From contig CAUJLY010000002.1 of the NCBI GenBank assembly GCA_963281155.1, positions 6,634,001 to 6,698,000 on the forward strand: a stretch of DNA of 64,000 bases, written 5' to 3'. Each line of letters starts with the position of its first letter. Positions within the stretch are counted from its first letter, which is position 1. Shown piece after piece: positions 10,977-24,200 of this stretch. This DNA comes from Rhabditophanes sp. KR3021. Its lineage: Eukaryota; Nematoda; Chromadorea; Rhabditida; Alloionematidae. The notes below the pieces were generated by a model. The model did not search any database and was not told where the DNA came from. It saw nothing but the letters and a program-made list of their open reading frames with translations. Made by a program: the position numbers and the translations under genes.

Positions 10977-11598
10977 TTAGATTATTTTAGCTCCATACCG
11001 CCCAATAATACCACAAGCTATTGGCTTCCCAACACTCCCATCTTGCATCGAATCTCTTGATGCAACCATTCCATTATCGTCAGCATGCTCGAAAACTACA
11101 ATTCCTCTTCCTATAACCGAGTTCCTATCAAAAAGTGACACTTTCGTATTCCATTCATCGAACTATCAAAACAATTATTAAATATCAAGACAAATATTTA
11201 CCTTATTATTCACGATATTACCAATAGTTCCTACCTTACGTGCTGGAAATCTCAAACCAATATGTCGTTGCACGTTGTCTGGATTAAATTCATCACCAAA
11301 ACTTTCGCAACCTCTAGTTAAATTGCCCCAATTTCTAATCTGTACACCAAAAGATCCATTTGGCAAGCCATCTAATTTGATTATAATATGAGTCGAGGCT
11401 TCGTCTGAGAATTCTTGTGAAAAAGTAGCAAAGCCATGGATGGTCCCATCTGGACTACCTATTTTAGCTACGGCTTTGATGATATCTAAATAAATATTAG
11501 TGAATGATAGATATTAATTAATTACCTCTTCCATCCTCATTACTTTGTCCAAATTTAAAAGTTAAACACAACAAAAAAATAGCAATTTTACCAACCAT
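10977..11598 (-). CDS. Secreted Cu/Zn-SOD-like protein lacking copper histidines, 180 aa
   Basis: Three exons (11526-11598, 11202-11485, 10977-11162; introns of 40 and 39 nt) give 180 aa. MVGKIAIFLLCLTFKFGQS is a signal peptide. The SOD fold is clear: GLPNGSFGVQIRNWGNLTRG aligns with GLxxGxHGFHVHxxGDxTxG, CESFGDEFNP with CxSAGxHFNP, then RHIGLRFP with RHVGDLGN, SVIGRGIVVFEHADD with SIIGRTxVVHExxDD, and ACGIIG at the end. Structural Gly, Cys and Asp positions remain, but the copper ligands are changed (His-Val-His to Gln-Ile-Arg, HFNP to EFNP, VVH to VVF). It is a likely pseudo-enzyme of the extracellular SOD group. It is much closer to true SOD than its convergent neighbour at 10114. Confidence 0.75.
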
Positions 11599-13640
11599 GC
11601 TTCAAAATTATATAAATAACAAACTATATGTGAATACTTGATAATTTTTGATTAACAAAATTGCATTGTTCTATTTCTATCCCGACAACGATTCATTACT
11701 TCAAAATAGGTCGACAACCATCGTCTTGGTGTACAACTTTTTGTCCCGTCTAAATTGCAACTTTATTTGAATAAAAGAAAATACGCCAGAGGGTATTTTT
11801 ATTTTAATAATCACTATGTAATAAAAGACATTGGTATCTTTTTGTTACATCATATGTAAACAATTTGTTTGTTCAACAATTAACCATCAATATGAAATGA
11901 TCTACAAAACAATTAGAAAAAATATCAAATTGAATCAATTTTCCTTTCAGCATTTCCAATTATCAGATAGGAAGACTTTGCGCACAAAAAAATCACCCAT
12001 CTTCTTTGTATTGAAGGGGCTTGTATTATTTTGTTCTGGATGACTCGAAAAGCGTTTTGCAAAATTATATATTTTATAATATATCTATTTATATGATAAA
12101 AATGTGTCTCTGTCGTATGTCACTACACTTTCACTTTTTAATACGTAGTCAAATTTATTTAGAAATACACATATTTGATGAGATGCTTTGATATAACCAT
12201 GCTTCAAATTATATACTTTTGTATGTTTTTTCTAGTTCAGCTGGCATATTTGCCACACATGTCTGTAAACAACAACAAAAGTGGTCTTTGTACCCAGTAG
12301 TCTACCGTGCCATAACCCTTTAGTCCATATAGTATTAAATTTCGCCTCCCCAAAAGACCTTTTCTTTACATAATCAAAGGCAACATTTTTAGAACGTCAA
12401 TTATTAAGCTTTATCTACTTCGTTCAAACTAGCCTACTTATATCTTTCTACATTCAAACTAGTTTTCCCTATTGTCACGCCAACCAACAATCTTTCTAAT
12501 ATTTTTTGTTTTTTATTTACTTCAACACAAAATACACTATCCATTGAATATGAATATTCTGTCCATAGAAAGCCATCTCCGCCACCACTTTAATAAATTT
12601 ATACTCGCCTCTTTAATTTTATCCATTGATTACATATATTACACATAAAAAAGCTTTTTTGTGTGTCATATCAAATGATATTAGCAACCAAAAAAATATA
12701 AAGTGTCTTCTATATGAACGAAGCGACTCTTGACTACAACACTAAATTGCACCCCCTATTAATATTAATATTTTTTGAGGACACAATTATATGATATTGA
12801 AGTTTAGATAGTGTATTGTATCAGATGGTTGGGACCAATTTGAGGATACAATTGTCTTTTAGATTTAATTATTTTTTAGTCACATGGATAGTATTTCTTT
12901 GTTAATAAACTTTTTTATTTCCCTGGCCAAGTAACCACTGTCAAAGGTACATTAAATAAAATACATCATTGATCAGTGTGACATCGACTTTCCTTTAAGT
13001 ATATAAAAAGTTCCTCACGTAAAAAGTAATCGTTAAATAAGAGTACAAATCATTTATTTTGCTTTCATGACTATCTAGCCACCCATATTTTTTATTGTTG
13101 TATACTTAATCAGTCCGTACGAATAAGAGTCACGCGGTTAAGCTCATGCTTGGAAAGATATTTTCTCCGAATTCATTAAAAAATTCACCATGTGACAATA
13201 AGTAGCACTTTAAATATTTAATTCGAAACTTGCTTTCAAATATAAAAGTGATTCATTCGAAATATTATTACAAGAAACATAATATTTCTTCAAGATAAAA
13301 CAACCCTTGACATCTACTAACATCATTTTGTGATTTATTGTGTTACATGTTATTATAACAAAGGTAAATAACAATTATGTTCGTGTATACATCTGTATAT
13401 TTGTTAAGATTCCTAAATTAATCTTTAATACATTTATGTAGGTGTAATGCAACAAAAAAATGAATCACTTACGGAAGCTTATGATGAAATGTCGTCATCT
13501 TTTCAATTCTTTTGTTCCTAATCTTATTATTTTGTTTTGTTGTTATCTGGTTGCGTTTATTAATAGATGTTTTTTAGTACTTATATACAATAGTTCAGGG
13601 ATTATTTTTAGAATAACTATAAATTCTGGTTATATTTAAA
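11599..13640. other. Intergenic, 2 kb, no gene recognised
   Basis: AT-rich DNA upstream of both the SOD-like gene (minus) and the tyrosine phosphatase (plus). The short open frames here have no domain signatures and no splice partners. I see no tRNA or obvious repeat family. Confidence 0.5.
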
Positions 13641-14800
13641 ATGGGAAACCAAATAGGATCTCCCAAAAAAGACTCTTCTTTGCCCAGAGATAAAAGTTTG
13701 AAACTATCGGTAAGATTGTCATTATTTTCTAATAACTATGTCCAAATTTAAGAGACGAAATAAATATGCAGCTTTATGGGCAAAGAAATTGATAAAAAAA
13801 TCGTATGATGATATTTGCGGGGAGTACAAAACTTTAAGAGCAACTGCTGTTCCACCAATCATTTCTGACCCACACCCAGGCCAATTGAGGTTGAATAGGT
13901 ATAGAGATATTATTTGCATTGAAAAGACAAGAGTTGTGTTGAAAGACCGTCCAGAATCAAACAATTATATCCATGCTAATTGGGTTGATATTAATGAAAA
14001 CGCTCGTTTTATTATTACTCAAGGTCCAATGCAATCTACTATCGAGGATTTTTGGGAAATGGTGTTTACTGAAAAAATCCATGCGATTCTCATGTTGTGT
14101 AGTTTGTGCGAAGAAGGTTTGATTAAATGTGCTGAATATTGGCCACAGCATATAAACGATGTTAAAGTATTTGGAGAATTTAGGGTGGAAAATGTGTTTG
14201 CTTCGCTTAGTCATTCCCCAAAGGTTACTACGAGTGAGTTGATGGTCACGTATAAAGGTAAGCAGCACACTTTAAGGCACTATCAGTGGCAGGATTGGTA
14301 AGTTGTGGGTTTATTTGTTGTTAATGAGTTGTGTATTTTAGGCCAGATGACGATATTCCGAAAGATTTGGATTTCCCTTTCAAATTGCTGGACCAGGCCA
14401 TGGGATCAATGACTGGAGAAGGAGATATTGGTTTATTGGAGTCACAAGGTCCTACTCTCGTTCATTGCAGTGCTGGAATCGGCCGTAGTGGTACATGTGC
14501 AGCATTATACTTGGCTAGATATGCTTTAATTGAAGAAAATAGCGAATTAAAGTTTTACGAAGTAAGTAAGATGATCCAACATTTATTATTTTCTGTTTTT
14601 AGTTAATTAGAAACCTCAGAACTCAAAGAGCCTTATGTATTCAGAATCAGAACCAATACGTTTATATGCACGCATGTCTTCTGAAATATTTGATGGATCA
14701 AAAATGGGTGGAATCGTTACCTTGTTACCAGAAATGGCTAGATAGTTATAATCAACATATTGAAAAATTGAAAAGTCAAGTGAGGAAGGATTTTTACTAG
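13641..14800 (+). CDS. Non-receptor protein tyrosine phosphatase, 343 aa, catalytically intact
   Basis: This enzyme removes phosphate from phosphotyrosine. Exons 13641-13709, 13753-14297, 14342-14561 and 14603-14800 (introns of 41-44 nt) total 343 aa. The classical PTP signatures appear in order: NRYRDIICIEKTRVVL and SNNYIHANWVD (pTyr loop), FIITQGPMQSTIEDFWEMV, the WPD loop (HYQWQDWPDDDIP, split by an intron), and the active-site loop VHCSAGIGRSGTC with Cys near residue 246. The Q-loop region (LIRNLRTQRALCIQNQNQY) follows. The N-terminus MGNQIGSP is a good N-myristoylation signal, suggesting membrane attachment. Compact, single-domain PTPs of this type are heavily expanded in nematodes and many are male-germline expressed. 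An in-frame ATG at 13738 lies inside intron 1 and is a less likely start. Confidence 0.9.
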
Positions 14801-15099
14801 AGCTTTGAAGTGTAATTAACTGGGATGGAAACTATTGCAATCAAAGAGATATTTAAGTAATTGGGTAAACTTCTTTTTTTAAAATTAATGGCACCGTAGA
14901 CTACAAAATATAATGTATCTCGTATTTCTGATATTTATAACGTAATAAACTGATTAAATTTCATCTTATAATTTTTATTAAGTAATACACATCTACAAAT
15001 CATTTTGCCCTTATGAGCCTGAAAAGTGTAACAAAGAAATTTCACCGTTGCTTTACAAGTTTTATTTGGCATTCAATGTAATACAGTCAAAAGTATACA

Positions 15100-15200
15100 A
15101 TGTCACTTGCTTAAGTGACCAAGTGACTTTAGTGAGTTAGTGACCTATTTAGTCACTAAAAAATGTAAGTCACTAATGTCAGTGACTTGAGTGAGTTGCG
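15100..15200. repeat. Left subterminal GTCACT/AGTGAC array
   Basis: About eight copies of the hexamer GTCACT in either orientation lie within 100 bp, next to the left terminal repeat. Such clusters are typical transposase-binding regions of hAT elements. Confidence 0.65.
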
Positions 15201-16109
15201 GAAAAATAGTCTCTTAGAGCGCTATTTTGTTGGAACAAAAACACACAAATGAATGGTTAATTTGAATATATCATATCTAGGCATTAGTATTGTTGCACAA
15301 CAGAGTATAGTCTATTTTAGATCTCCGTAAAATGTCACGATGTAAGTATTATGTGCCTTTTTAACATTAATATTATTTTTAAGTCGCGATCGACAAGCTT
15401 GGCCTTTAAAATAGGCAATGCCAAACGGATTTGCATAGAGTGTGAGCATTCATATAGTGTACTAACTAGTTGTACAGTTTGGTATGGTCACCTTGTAGCA
15501 CGCATTGAAAGTCGTGAAACATTCAAGAACAATTTATAGCCATCAGTTTAGGCAAATGCCTTAGAAAGTGGTAAAGTTAAAAACGATCAAGATGTTATTT
15601 TAATGGAAGAAGGTGAAAAGCAACTAGCTAAAGTCAACTCTTTCAACTACAATTCCAAGACTGTGCGAAAGAATGCTTCAATGTATGAAACTACATTGGC
15701 GAAAGTGTTCTCAAAATTTAATATTCCGTTTACTTTATCAGATGACAAACATTTTCAGTAAGAACTTATAGAACATATTCTAAGTATATAATTATACTAA
15801 TTACAGATCATTGCTGTCGTTGACCCCTCCATCGGCTAAGAAAATGTGTGCTGTAGTGATACCAAATGTAGGTTCTGAAATCAAAAATAAATTACGAAAA
15901 GACATTGGGGATTCTAAATTTTCCTTATCTTTCGATGAAACAACACACAGAAAGGAGTCTTTTATGACTATAACAATACGTTATGTCAATCTTGAAAATG
16001 TATTGCGCACTAATATGATACGTAATTTTTAAATTTATTTGTCATTTTATTATTTTAATTGGTTATATTAATAAAATTTTTATAAAAATGTTTGTTTTAC
16101 TATTTTTTA

Positions 16110-16220
16110 TAAAGTCACTAAACTCACTCAGTCTGTCACTTGGCGAGTGACTTTATATATGCGCCCACTCACTTGGTCACTTGAGTGAGTGACCATGTTT
16201 TAGTCAAGTGACATTGTATA
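16110..16220. repeat. Right subterminal GTCACT/AGTGAC array
   Basis: This is the counterpart of the left array in inverted orientation, ending in the terminal repeat at 16205-16220. Confidence 0.65.
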
Positions 16221-19200
16221 ATGATGATGATATTAAACTGATTTTTTACTTGTATCAAAACAATACATAATTAATAAGATATAATAAATATGCATAAAAA
16301 ATATGCAAGTAAGATATGTAGGATAGTTATCTGACAAAAACCTTTGCCTACAAGAAATTTTATAAAATTACATAAAATCTTTGCTTGGAAGAAACTTTAT
16401 GAAATTAAATAAATAAAACACTTTGCCAGAAAATGTAACGAATACATCTTAATTAGTCAGAAAAACTCACTATCTCCAATTCAAGCGATGTCTGTGTTGT
16501 CAATCAACTTTTAAGAAAAATGGATGATGTTGAGGAAAAAGAAGGTGGTTATTTGATTGCAACTATTAGTATTTGGATTAGGCAAAATGGATCCTGAAAT
16601 TCTAAACCATAACAACTTTGCAACAGGAAATTGGTTCAAGCTTTAGTATTTTTGTTTATTCGAATTTGATGATATAATTAGTTGATGTGTCTTAATAAAT
16701 TTTGAATGAATTTTTTGATGTAACTCTTAGAAATTAGTTTGTTTTGAATCACACTCCATTATATGCATTTAAAAGTGCTCTTTTGTTAAACTAAATTTTT
16801 TATTTAACGAAGATGTTTTTTGGTATGCAAAAGGACAGTTCATTAAACTTTTTCGCAATCCAAACTCATTCTCTTTATTCAAACTTTGACTCCGAAAGAT
16901 TTGATTAAAATAGATAGCAACGTCATTTAAATCAGCTAAAAATACAATTTCAAATAATATCCACTCATAATTTCATTTTAAAACAAATTTATACTCCCAA
17001 CAACATATATCTTCCAGCATTAATTGAGCCTAATCTTTTTGTCCTTCCTTATCACCACAACTTAAAATGTCTACTCTTAACTACAACGCTCTCATTTTAT
17101 TGGGCAACTTCTTTACTTTTTTCAAATCTAATTTTTGAAACAATTAATAGAGCCTTCCAAAACTAAATATCTTTCAATCATCTTCAAACTTTGAACTGAG
17201 CTTTCAATTGACTGATAATAAAAGGGATATTTAAGTGTGCTTTTCAAAACTATTTGGGCTATTCTGTCTAATATTGGCCTGAATTGATGATTCAGAGTCT
17301 TCTTATTCATTATTTACCGAACACATATTTAACCACCTTTGTCAAAACCAATTAAACCGTTAAAAACAAAAACTTCTGCATAGATTAAGTTGGAACTAAA
17401 AAATTTTTAGTCAAAAGAAATGGTCGACTGATTTGTAATTGTTTCGTTTCATATTAGTGCCACTCATATACCAAAGATGATACCCAAGAAAGAGAATCTT
17501 TTTTTAGGTTTTTTATCTTGCCACTTATTAATATTCATAATAATTTTTGCTTACAATTGGATGCATAAATATAGGACATATTTATCAGTAGTCTTTGAAT
17601 TAGATTTTTAGTTGGTCCTTCTCATTTTTGGCGAATATGAGGGCACAAAAGTACGTCACAACTTTTAGTTCTTTATTAAGTAAGACCTTTGTCAAGTAAT
17701 ATCAACTAAGATTTAACATAGTATTATATAAAAATTGTATAAAAAATTCCAACCTAGTAAAAGATTAAGCCTTGATTGACATGAACAAAAGACAATTTTC
17801 ACGAACAATTCAATTTACTTAAAACCTTTATCTAGCCATAACTTACTGCCTTTTTGAAAAGTTTAAATATAATTTGACAATCTTACAAAAAAAGATACTT
17901 TTTAATTTTTTATATGTCCTTTCAAAATCTTGGCAATAATATTAAGTTGTTAATAATACACTTTTGTGATCGTTATCAGTCAAAAGAAATGGCTAAGCCA
18001 ATTGTTATTTTATTGGGTATATCTACTAATAGATATATATTCATATTTATTCGAGGCCTCGTTATCAAAAAGAACCATCCATATGATTCTTGAGATTTGA
18101 CAGAGATGTTTGGTTAGGAGAAGGAACAAAAGTTGGCGATTATTGAAGGTTAATGGGTGGTGATAGCGATACATCTTATTTATTTAATTCTAAAAAATTA
18201 AATATTACCACCACCAAATGCCGGAACCCTTTTGTTTTATGTTTTTTCTAATTTTTGTGTCCATCCTCTACCTGGACAGCCCCATTTTAATTAAAACACA
18301 CATCATACCCAATATTCTTTAACATCTTTCCCAGGATTTCGTTTTTGCTTATTAATTTAAAAGTTTTCAATTAATTATTTAAGTATCCTCGTAATGTATT
18401 ACCCACCAAACACTTTTTGTGTCCCAAGAAACCTTTTCAACAATTCCCTCTCTTTCCTCCTGCTACTCCATAATAGCAACTATATCAAATCTTGGTCTGG
18501 TCTTAAAACTTGAAATATAATCTTATTTTTAGTATCAGCACTCTGTCCATTCATATATTTATTTATTATGTTGCACACAGTTTAAACATGTATTAAGGTC
18601 TCCAACAACCACAAACAATATACTTAGTATGTGCTCCTAGGCAAGGACTCACATCCACACACCACCAGACCAATGAATTCTCCCTACCAAAAATCTCCAT
18701 TCGTTTATGTGAGTGTGTGTGAGTTTAAATTGAAAGCAAATTAAGGGAGGAAGTATTTATCACTGTGATAAAGAGATACATACACTATCATAATTTTTTA
18801 TCACTCCACATATAAATTATTATTATATCCAATCATAATTTTAAATCTTTTCTATCACTTTTTAATTATCCAGCTTTGGAGTAACAATTTGTGCAAAATA
18901 TACTAGTTGATATCATTTCATATTTATTCTTTTATTTATGTAATTAGGAAATAATAATTTGAAAAAGTTTAATAAATTTGCATTAATTAATGCTTTATAG
19001 TACCTTGTCAAAAAATACTTATATATGTATTATTTCAATATTTATAAATAACAATTTAGTATGCCAGGACCTTTCCGTGGAAGCTACTATTTTTATCAAA
19101 TTACGTGACATTTAATGACTCTAAAAGTTTAAATTCAATTTTTTGTAATTGAATATTTCTTGAACGTTGTTAGGAGGGGTAAATTAGGGTTGAGGGAAGT

Positions 19201-21227
19201 CTAGAACCCTCCAAGAAACCCTCTCTTCTTTGTGCAAATAGTGGCAACAACTTTTTTGGACAAACCTGAAACTTTTGTTTGTATCTTTTAAACATTTTAT
19301 TCACATTCCTATTTCCACGTATTTGGAAAAGTAACGTAGTAAAAGATACTTTAAAAAGATTATTATATCGCACATCCCCTGAACTATGTCTTTCTTATTA
19401 GATTCGATCAAAATAATAAGACCCCTGTACTTAAATGCAATAAACATATTTTTACATTTTTAGCACTTTTCTTGACATTCTACTACTACTCACATCAACT
19501 TAATATCAACTTTCTAATCCATTATTAAATTAAAATCACACCTTGTAACTTGACACTCTCTCTTCCCAACATAAACAACCTTTTTTGAGGTAATTAATTG
19601 ATTCAAAATGTTTCAACTCATCATTTTTCTTCACTCAGATAAATGATCTATCACTTTCTTTCTTCCATACATTAATTAATCAAGGAAACTTTTTTAGTTG
19701 GACCTGTCAATTGGATATTTAAGTTATTTCGCTTTAATCACACTTTTTAGGTTTCGGTATAATTAAGTGAGTAAGATTTTGATAATATGATTAAATAAGA
19801 TATGTGTGCCCTTAACTTTTGGCCCATTTTGATAATTGTAATGTGAGATACTTTTGAATGATATGACAAACTTCTTTTTTCTCTTTTTGTGTTATACTTA
19901 TGTTGGATGATAAAGGTTGGGATTTGTGGTGTTTTAAAGATCTTTCTCCTACTTTTTTGTAACCTCTTGTGTTGATGGCAAAAGTCGTGCCTTGTTTTGC
20001 CAAATTGACACCCTCAAGCTTTCCACTTCTATCTTGACTCATTTCCAAATCTCTTTGCCTAAAAATTGGGACAACCGTTTAGAAGTTCCTAGCCTTTTTT
20101 TATAAAAGCGTAGTATCAATGTATGCTTTTTTATTATTATATAAATATCACTTCTCTGTCACATACTATATCATTTATATTAATTTATCTTTTATTTATT
20201 ATTAAGTATAATATTAAAAATTTTGATAGTCCACTAGCAAAAGTATATGTATATAAAGATATTATTTATATTCACTTCTCAATACAACTTTATTTGCCTC
20301 GAATTATTAACTAGAAATTTGTTCTTGTTCCTACAAAAGAGGGTGATAAGTTCAAATTTAAAAGTTTCGTTGCAACACGATAAGAGACAATTAAATCACT
20401 TTTTTGAGCCTTAACAGTCACTCCTTCTCTTGGATATTTCCTTTAACCTGATTTATTTTCAAACAAAAAACTTTTTAAAGTTTGTGTTGCCTTTTTTAGT
20501 TTAATTTTTAATCTTAACTAGGCAGCATCTTGTTCCTCTTTATATTTGTACATATGTGATTAATTTAATTTATCATTGCAAGCTAATACTTATTTTGTCA
20601 CTATCTACTTAAACATCAAGGTGTGTGTTGACATCCCCCAAAACCTCCATCATTTTCACAATAACATAGCAACTAACCAAAAAAGCATCTCAAGATGTTA
20701 CTTACAATTAAGAAAGGCGGTCCTTCTCATTTTTTGAGATGAATTTATCTCCCTAATAATGGATATAAAGCCATTTTGTTTCATTTCTCCCGAACACTTC
20801 CCACAGCTTTCCTTTTCGAGTTACTTTTATCAAAGTACAGACATACATCAACTAACTAAATATATTTCCCAAAATGATCTTTCTCAGAATTAACTTAAAT
20901 TTTTATACGGACCAAGTGTGAGAATATTTAATTTTTCCTTAACTAATACCCTACATATGTAGTCAACATATTTTAAATAAGCTTACATCCAAAAGACAAT
21001 AGCCCTAACTCTTTTTTACGATTATCTTTTCAGAAAGATTCATTAAATTGCAATATAGTCATATTTTTATCTGTATATAATAAAATTATTATTTCTACCA
21101 CGCTATTATCAATTTAATATTGGGAAGCTTTTATAATAATCTGAACGGTGTCTTTTAGTTAAGGAAGAAAAGATCAAAGTAAATTTGTTTGGATTAAATA
21201 AGGTTAATATTCAAAAATAAGGAAACC
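16221..21227. other. Intergenic, 5 kb, no gene recognised
   Basis: AT-rich DNA with many A and T runs. Short open frames (for example at 17128-17310 and 19170-19373, minus strand) have no recognisable protein features. The interval lies upstream of a channel gene with long introns, so it may carry its neural enhancers; that is inference only. Confidence 0.45.
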
Positions 21228-24200
21228 ATGATTTGGTTAGTAGGAAAAAACATCAATTTAATACCATTACCACTGCATTACTTGGGGTTAATTTTAATAT
21301 TGTTTGGCTGTTTGGAAGTAGTGGAAGCTTCGTTAGTGGCACGGTCTAGACCACCACTGCGAGTTCATACGATTGAGGATGATCGATACCCAGATCCTGT
21401 TAAATCCAGAAAAGCACGTTCATACCATACAGAAGATGAAGGTTCGGAAATGCTAAAATCAATTTCTAATATCACAGCTTCTCCTTCTCACTTAAACTCA
21501 AAAGAAAGATGTACAAGAAATTCACTGAATATGGGAAATATTATCAATTCATTACTAACTGATTATGATATTCATCTACTGCCAGAATCCGAAGGAGTAA
21601 ATGTTACTATCGAGCTTCATGTTCAGGTACGTTAAATACTTATCCGAGACATTGTTTACCAATATCAATTTGTGTCATACTTGCATTCATGAGTATGTTA
21701 CAACTCCACATTAGTCATTAACAAGCAAGAGAAGAATAATTTATAGTTGCATAATTTTGTAAAGGATTCTTGATGTCACAAACAACATCTAATATAATAT
21801 ATTGTGTCCAAAAGTGACTTCTTGTTTTGTAAGCTCAATTTAACTTTAAGAATTTTAAAAGTATACTAAATTGCATGACTAATTAGATTGGAACTTATGA
21901 TCTTTCCCCACCAAATTAATTAATATCAAGACCAGAGTTAATTGTTGGGTATAAAGAAGGAAGTTCCGTTCCTGCCATCAAACAAGTAAATTTGTGTTAT
22001 TTTTTGATAAAGAAGATTGAGAGACTTTTCTTGGTTGAACCGATATCTTGTAATAATAATTCAATTTCTTTTCATTTGCTCTTACAAAGGGTGAGTTGTA
22101 AACCTTTCAAGCATACTCTAGAGATCTAAGTAGAAAAGTTTCTTATTTTTGAACACATTCATGTAAACAAACCCTTTAGAATAAAAGTACATGGCTAAAC
22201 ATTGTATGTACATAGCTTTTAAGCATCTTTTCTCATTAAAGTTGAAGAATAAACCCTGGTATCAATTTATCCAAATTGACAACTTTTATCTGAAAAGCTG
22301 GTTTGCGCAAAAAACCTTTTACAAAATTAAACTCCCTATTAACCTAAAAACAATAGTCTACTGACATTAAAATCTTTTTTTAGGTTGCTTAATTGGGTAA
22401 GTGAGAGAGGGCATTTAGTTTGGATAATTAAATGGTGTATAAAAAATGTATGTAAGACAACCAATTAGAGGAGTAAATAAGAAAGTTTGATTTTTGGTTT
22501 TAAATGCAACGTGAGAGTTAAAGGCTAAATTTTTATTTATGTGATATTTTATTCGAATGAATAAATTGTTGCAAAATACTTAAATGTTCCAGGGCACCTT
22601 ATTCAACAAAATATTATTAACATATATAATTTTGTTTTTTTGATTACATATAATAATAAGATTTTGTTGCTCTTCACTTCAAATCCAAAAAATGCATACA
22701 TTTCGTTAATGTGTTGAATAATTAAAGTGGATGTCTTGCTTTGGTAATATGATTTTGAGGGCTTAGATTAAATTTGGTAAAAATGATGTGATAGATGGAA
22801 TAACAAAATTATTTAAAAAATACGTGTTTGATGGCTACAATTGGTATCACTTTTACGATAACATTTCCTTATTTGCAGGGAATATCTGGAATATCTGAAA
22901 TAACAGCTGATTTTGAATTGGATATTATGTACAGGTATGTCTCAAAATTTTAGGCAATTACAATAAAATATTATTTTTTAGTGAAATCTGGAATGATCCC
23001 CGCTTATCCTTCCATCACTTAAATGTGTGTGCAACAAACATAACAGTCAAATCCGGATTCCGTAATAAGATATGGACCCCTGGTGAGACAACTGGGCGGG
23101 CAAACGATTATCATACATAAAAGTGACATAAAATTAAAAACTTCAACAAATTCGACATAATACTTGAGAGCGACTTCAAAATATTACTTAGAATTAGATC
23201 CGAAACTTTGCATCTTCATTTCTGGATACATGTAATGGACTACATCAAATGACATCTTGCTCCCTGCCAAACAGCACATTTAATTTAAGGACTTCTTTGT
23301 AACAAGTTTCGTGTTTAGACATGTGTTTGGTAAATTAACCGTTTCACCCCAAATAGTGAATCTCCTTTTTCATAGAATCATATGTCCAGGAACAATTTTG
23401 GACCAATTATTAAGTAAACAAAACAGCTATCCTCGTCTACATCATTGGCGATAATTGAATCAGGAATGTGGACGGGAATTTTCCTTTGATTAAAATCCTT
23501 AGCAAATTCAATTGACTTTTGACAGTTTCTCATTTCTTGTGGTGATTAATACATTTTTTCGATTTTAAACAACTAATGCAAACATTTAGAAGCCGTTTAT
23601 AGCATCAACTTCCATTACCAGTTCAGAAAATCTTCTCCTTCACTTTGGTGTCATTACTTTCCAAATGCTATAGGAATGTCATCGTCCCTTCTTTTGCGTG
23701 GAAGCTCATTTTTCTTGTTATCCCCATATTAGCTAAATAAACATCTAGTAAGCGGCGATCTTGACAATAAAATAAACAGAATGCTATTAGTAGAGCTATC
23801 TTTGATCTTAACCCATTTAAACAAAAATTAGGACAAATTAGACTTAAACAGTAATAACAGATTCCAAATATTAAGCCATTTAAACTCAGAATTAATACCA
23901 TATGTTTTTAGACACGTGTATTATAAATTCCAAGGAAAGCAAAATTCACTCCTCGCCCTCTGAAAATACTTTTGTTATTCTATATCAAACTGGAATGGTA
24001 TGGTCCAATTTCAGAATGAATGTAAGGGCTCCTTGTCGATTTTCGTTGCAGATGTTTCCTTTTGACACAATTCATTGTCAAGTTACTTTTGAATCGTATT
24101 CTTTTAACAGAGATGAGGTGAAATTGATGTGGCATAATAATGCAGTTACGATGATGGAGAAAATTGAATTGCCTGATTTTGAATTGGTTTCATGGAGTAT

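Larger units (their letters stand above)
15094..16220 (+). mobile_element. hAT-like DNA transposon remnant with GTCACT-rich subterminal arrays
   Basis: The sequence TATACAATGTCACTTG at 15094-15109 is repeated in inverse orientation at 16205-16220, defining 1.1 kb. Both ends carry about 100 bp of clustered GTCACT/AGTGAC motifs, and AAGTGACCAAGTGA occurs at both ends in inverted orientation. The interior holds transposase fragments on the plus strand. A BED-like zinc finger (RICIECEHSYSVLTSC, then WYGHLVARIES) lies at about 15380-15537. After a break, FSKFNIPFTLSDDKHF is spliced over 48 nt to SLLSLTPPSAKKMCAV, then FSLSFDETTHRKESFMTI, which resembles the first part of the hAT catalytic domain. 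The rest of the transposase is missing, so it cannot be autonomous. No convincing 8-bp target duplication is visible. Confidence 0.7.

Noticed and set aside
12000..13600. Possible promoter-type repeats before the phosphatase gene
   Set aside because: I saw only A/T runs and no repeated word beyond what base composition predicts.
17128..20314. Short open frames in the 5 kb gap
   Set aside because: Their composition matches the AT-rich background and no introns or domains support them.
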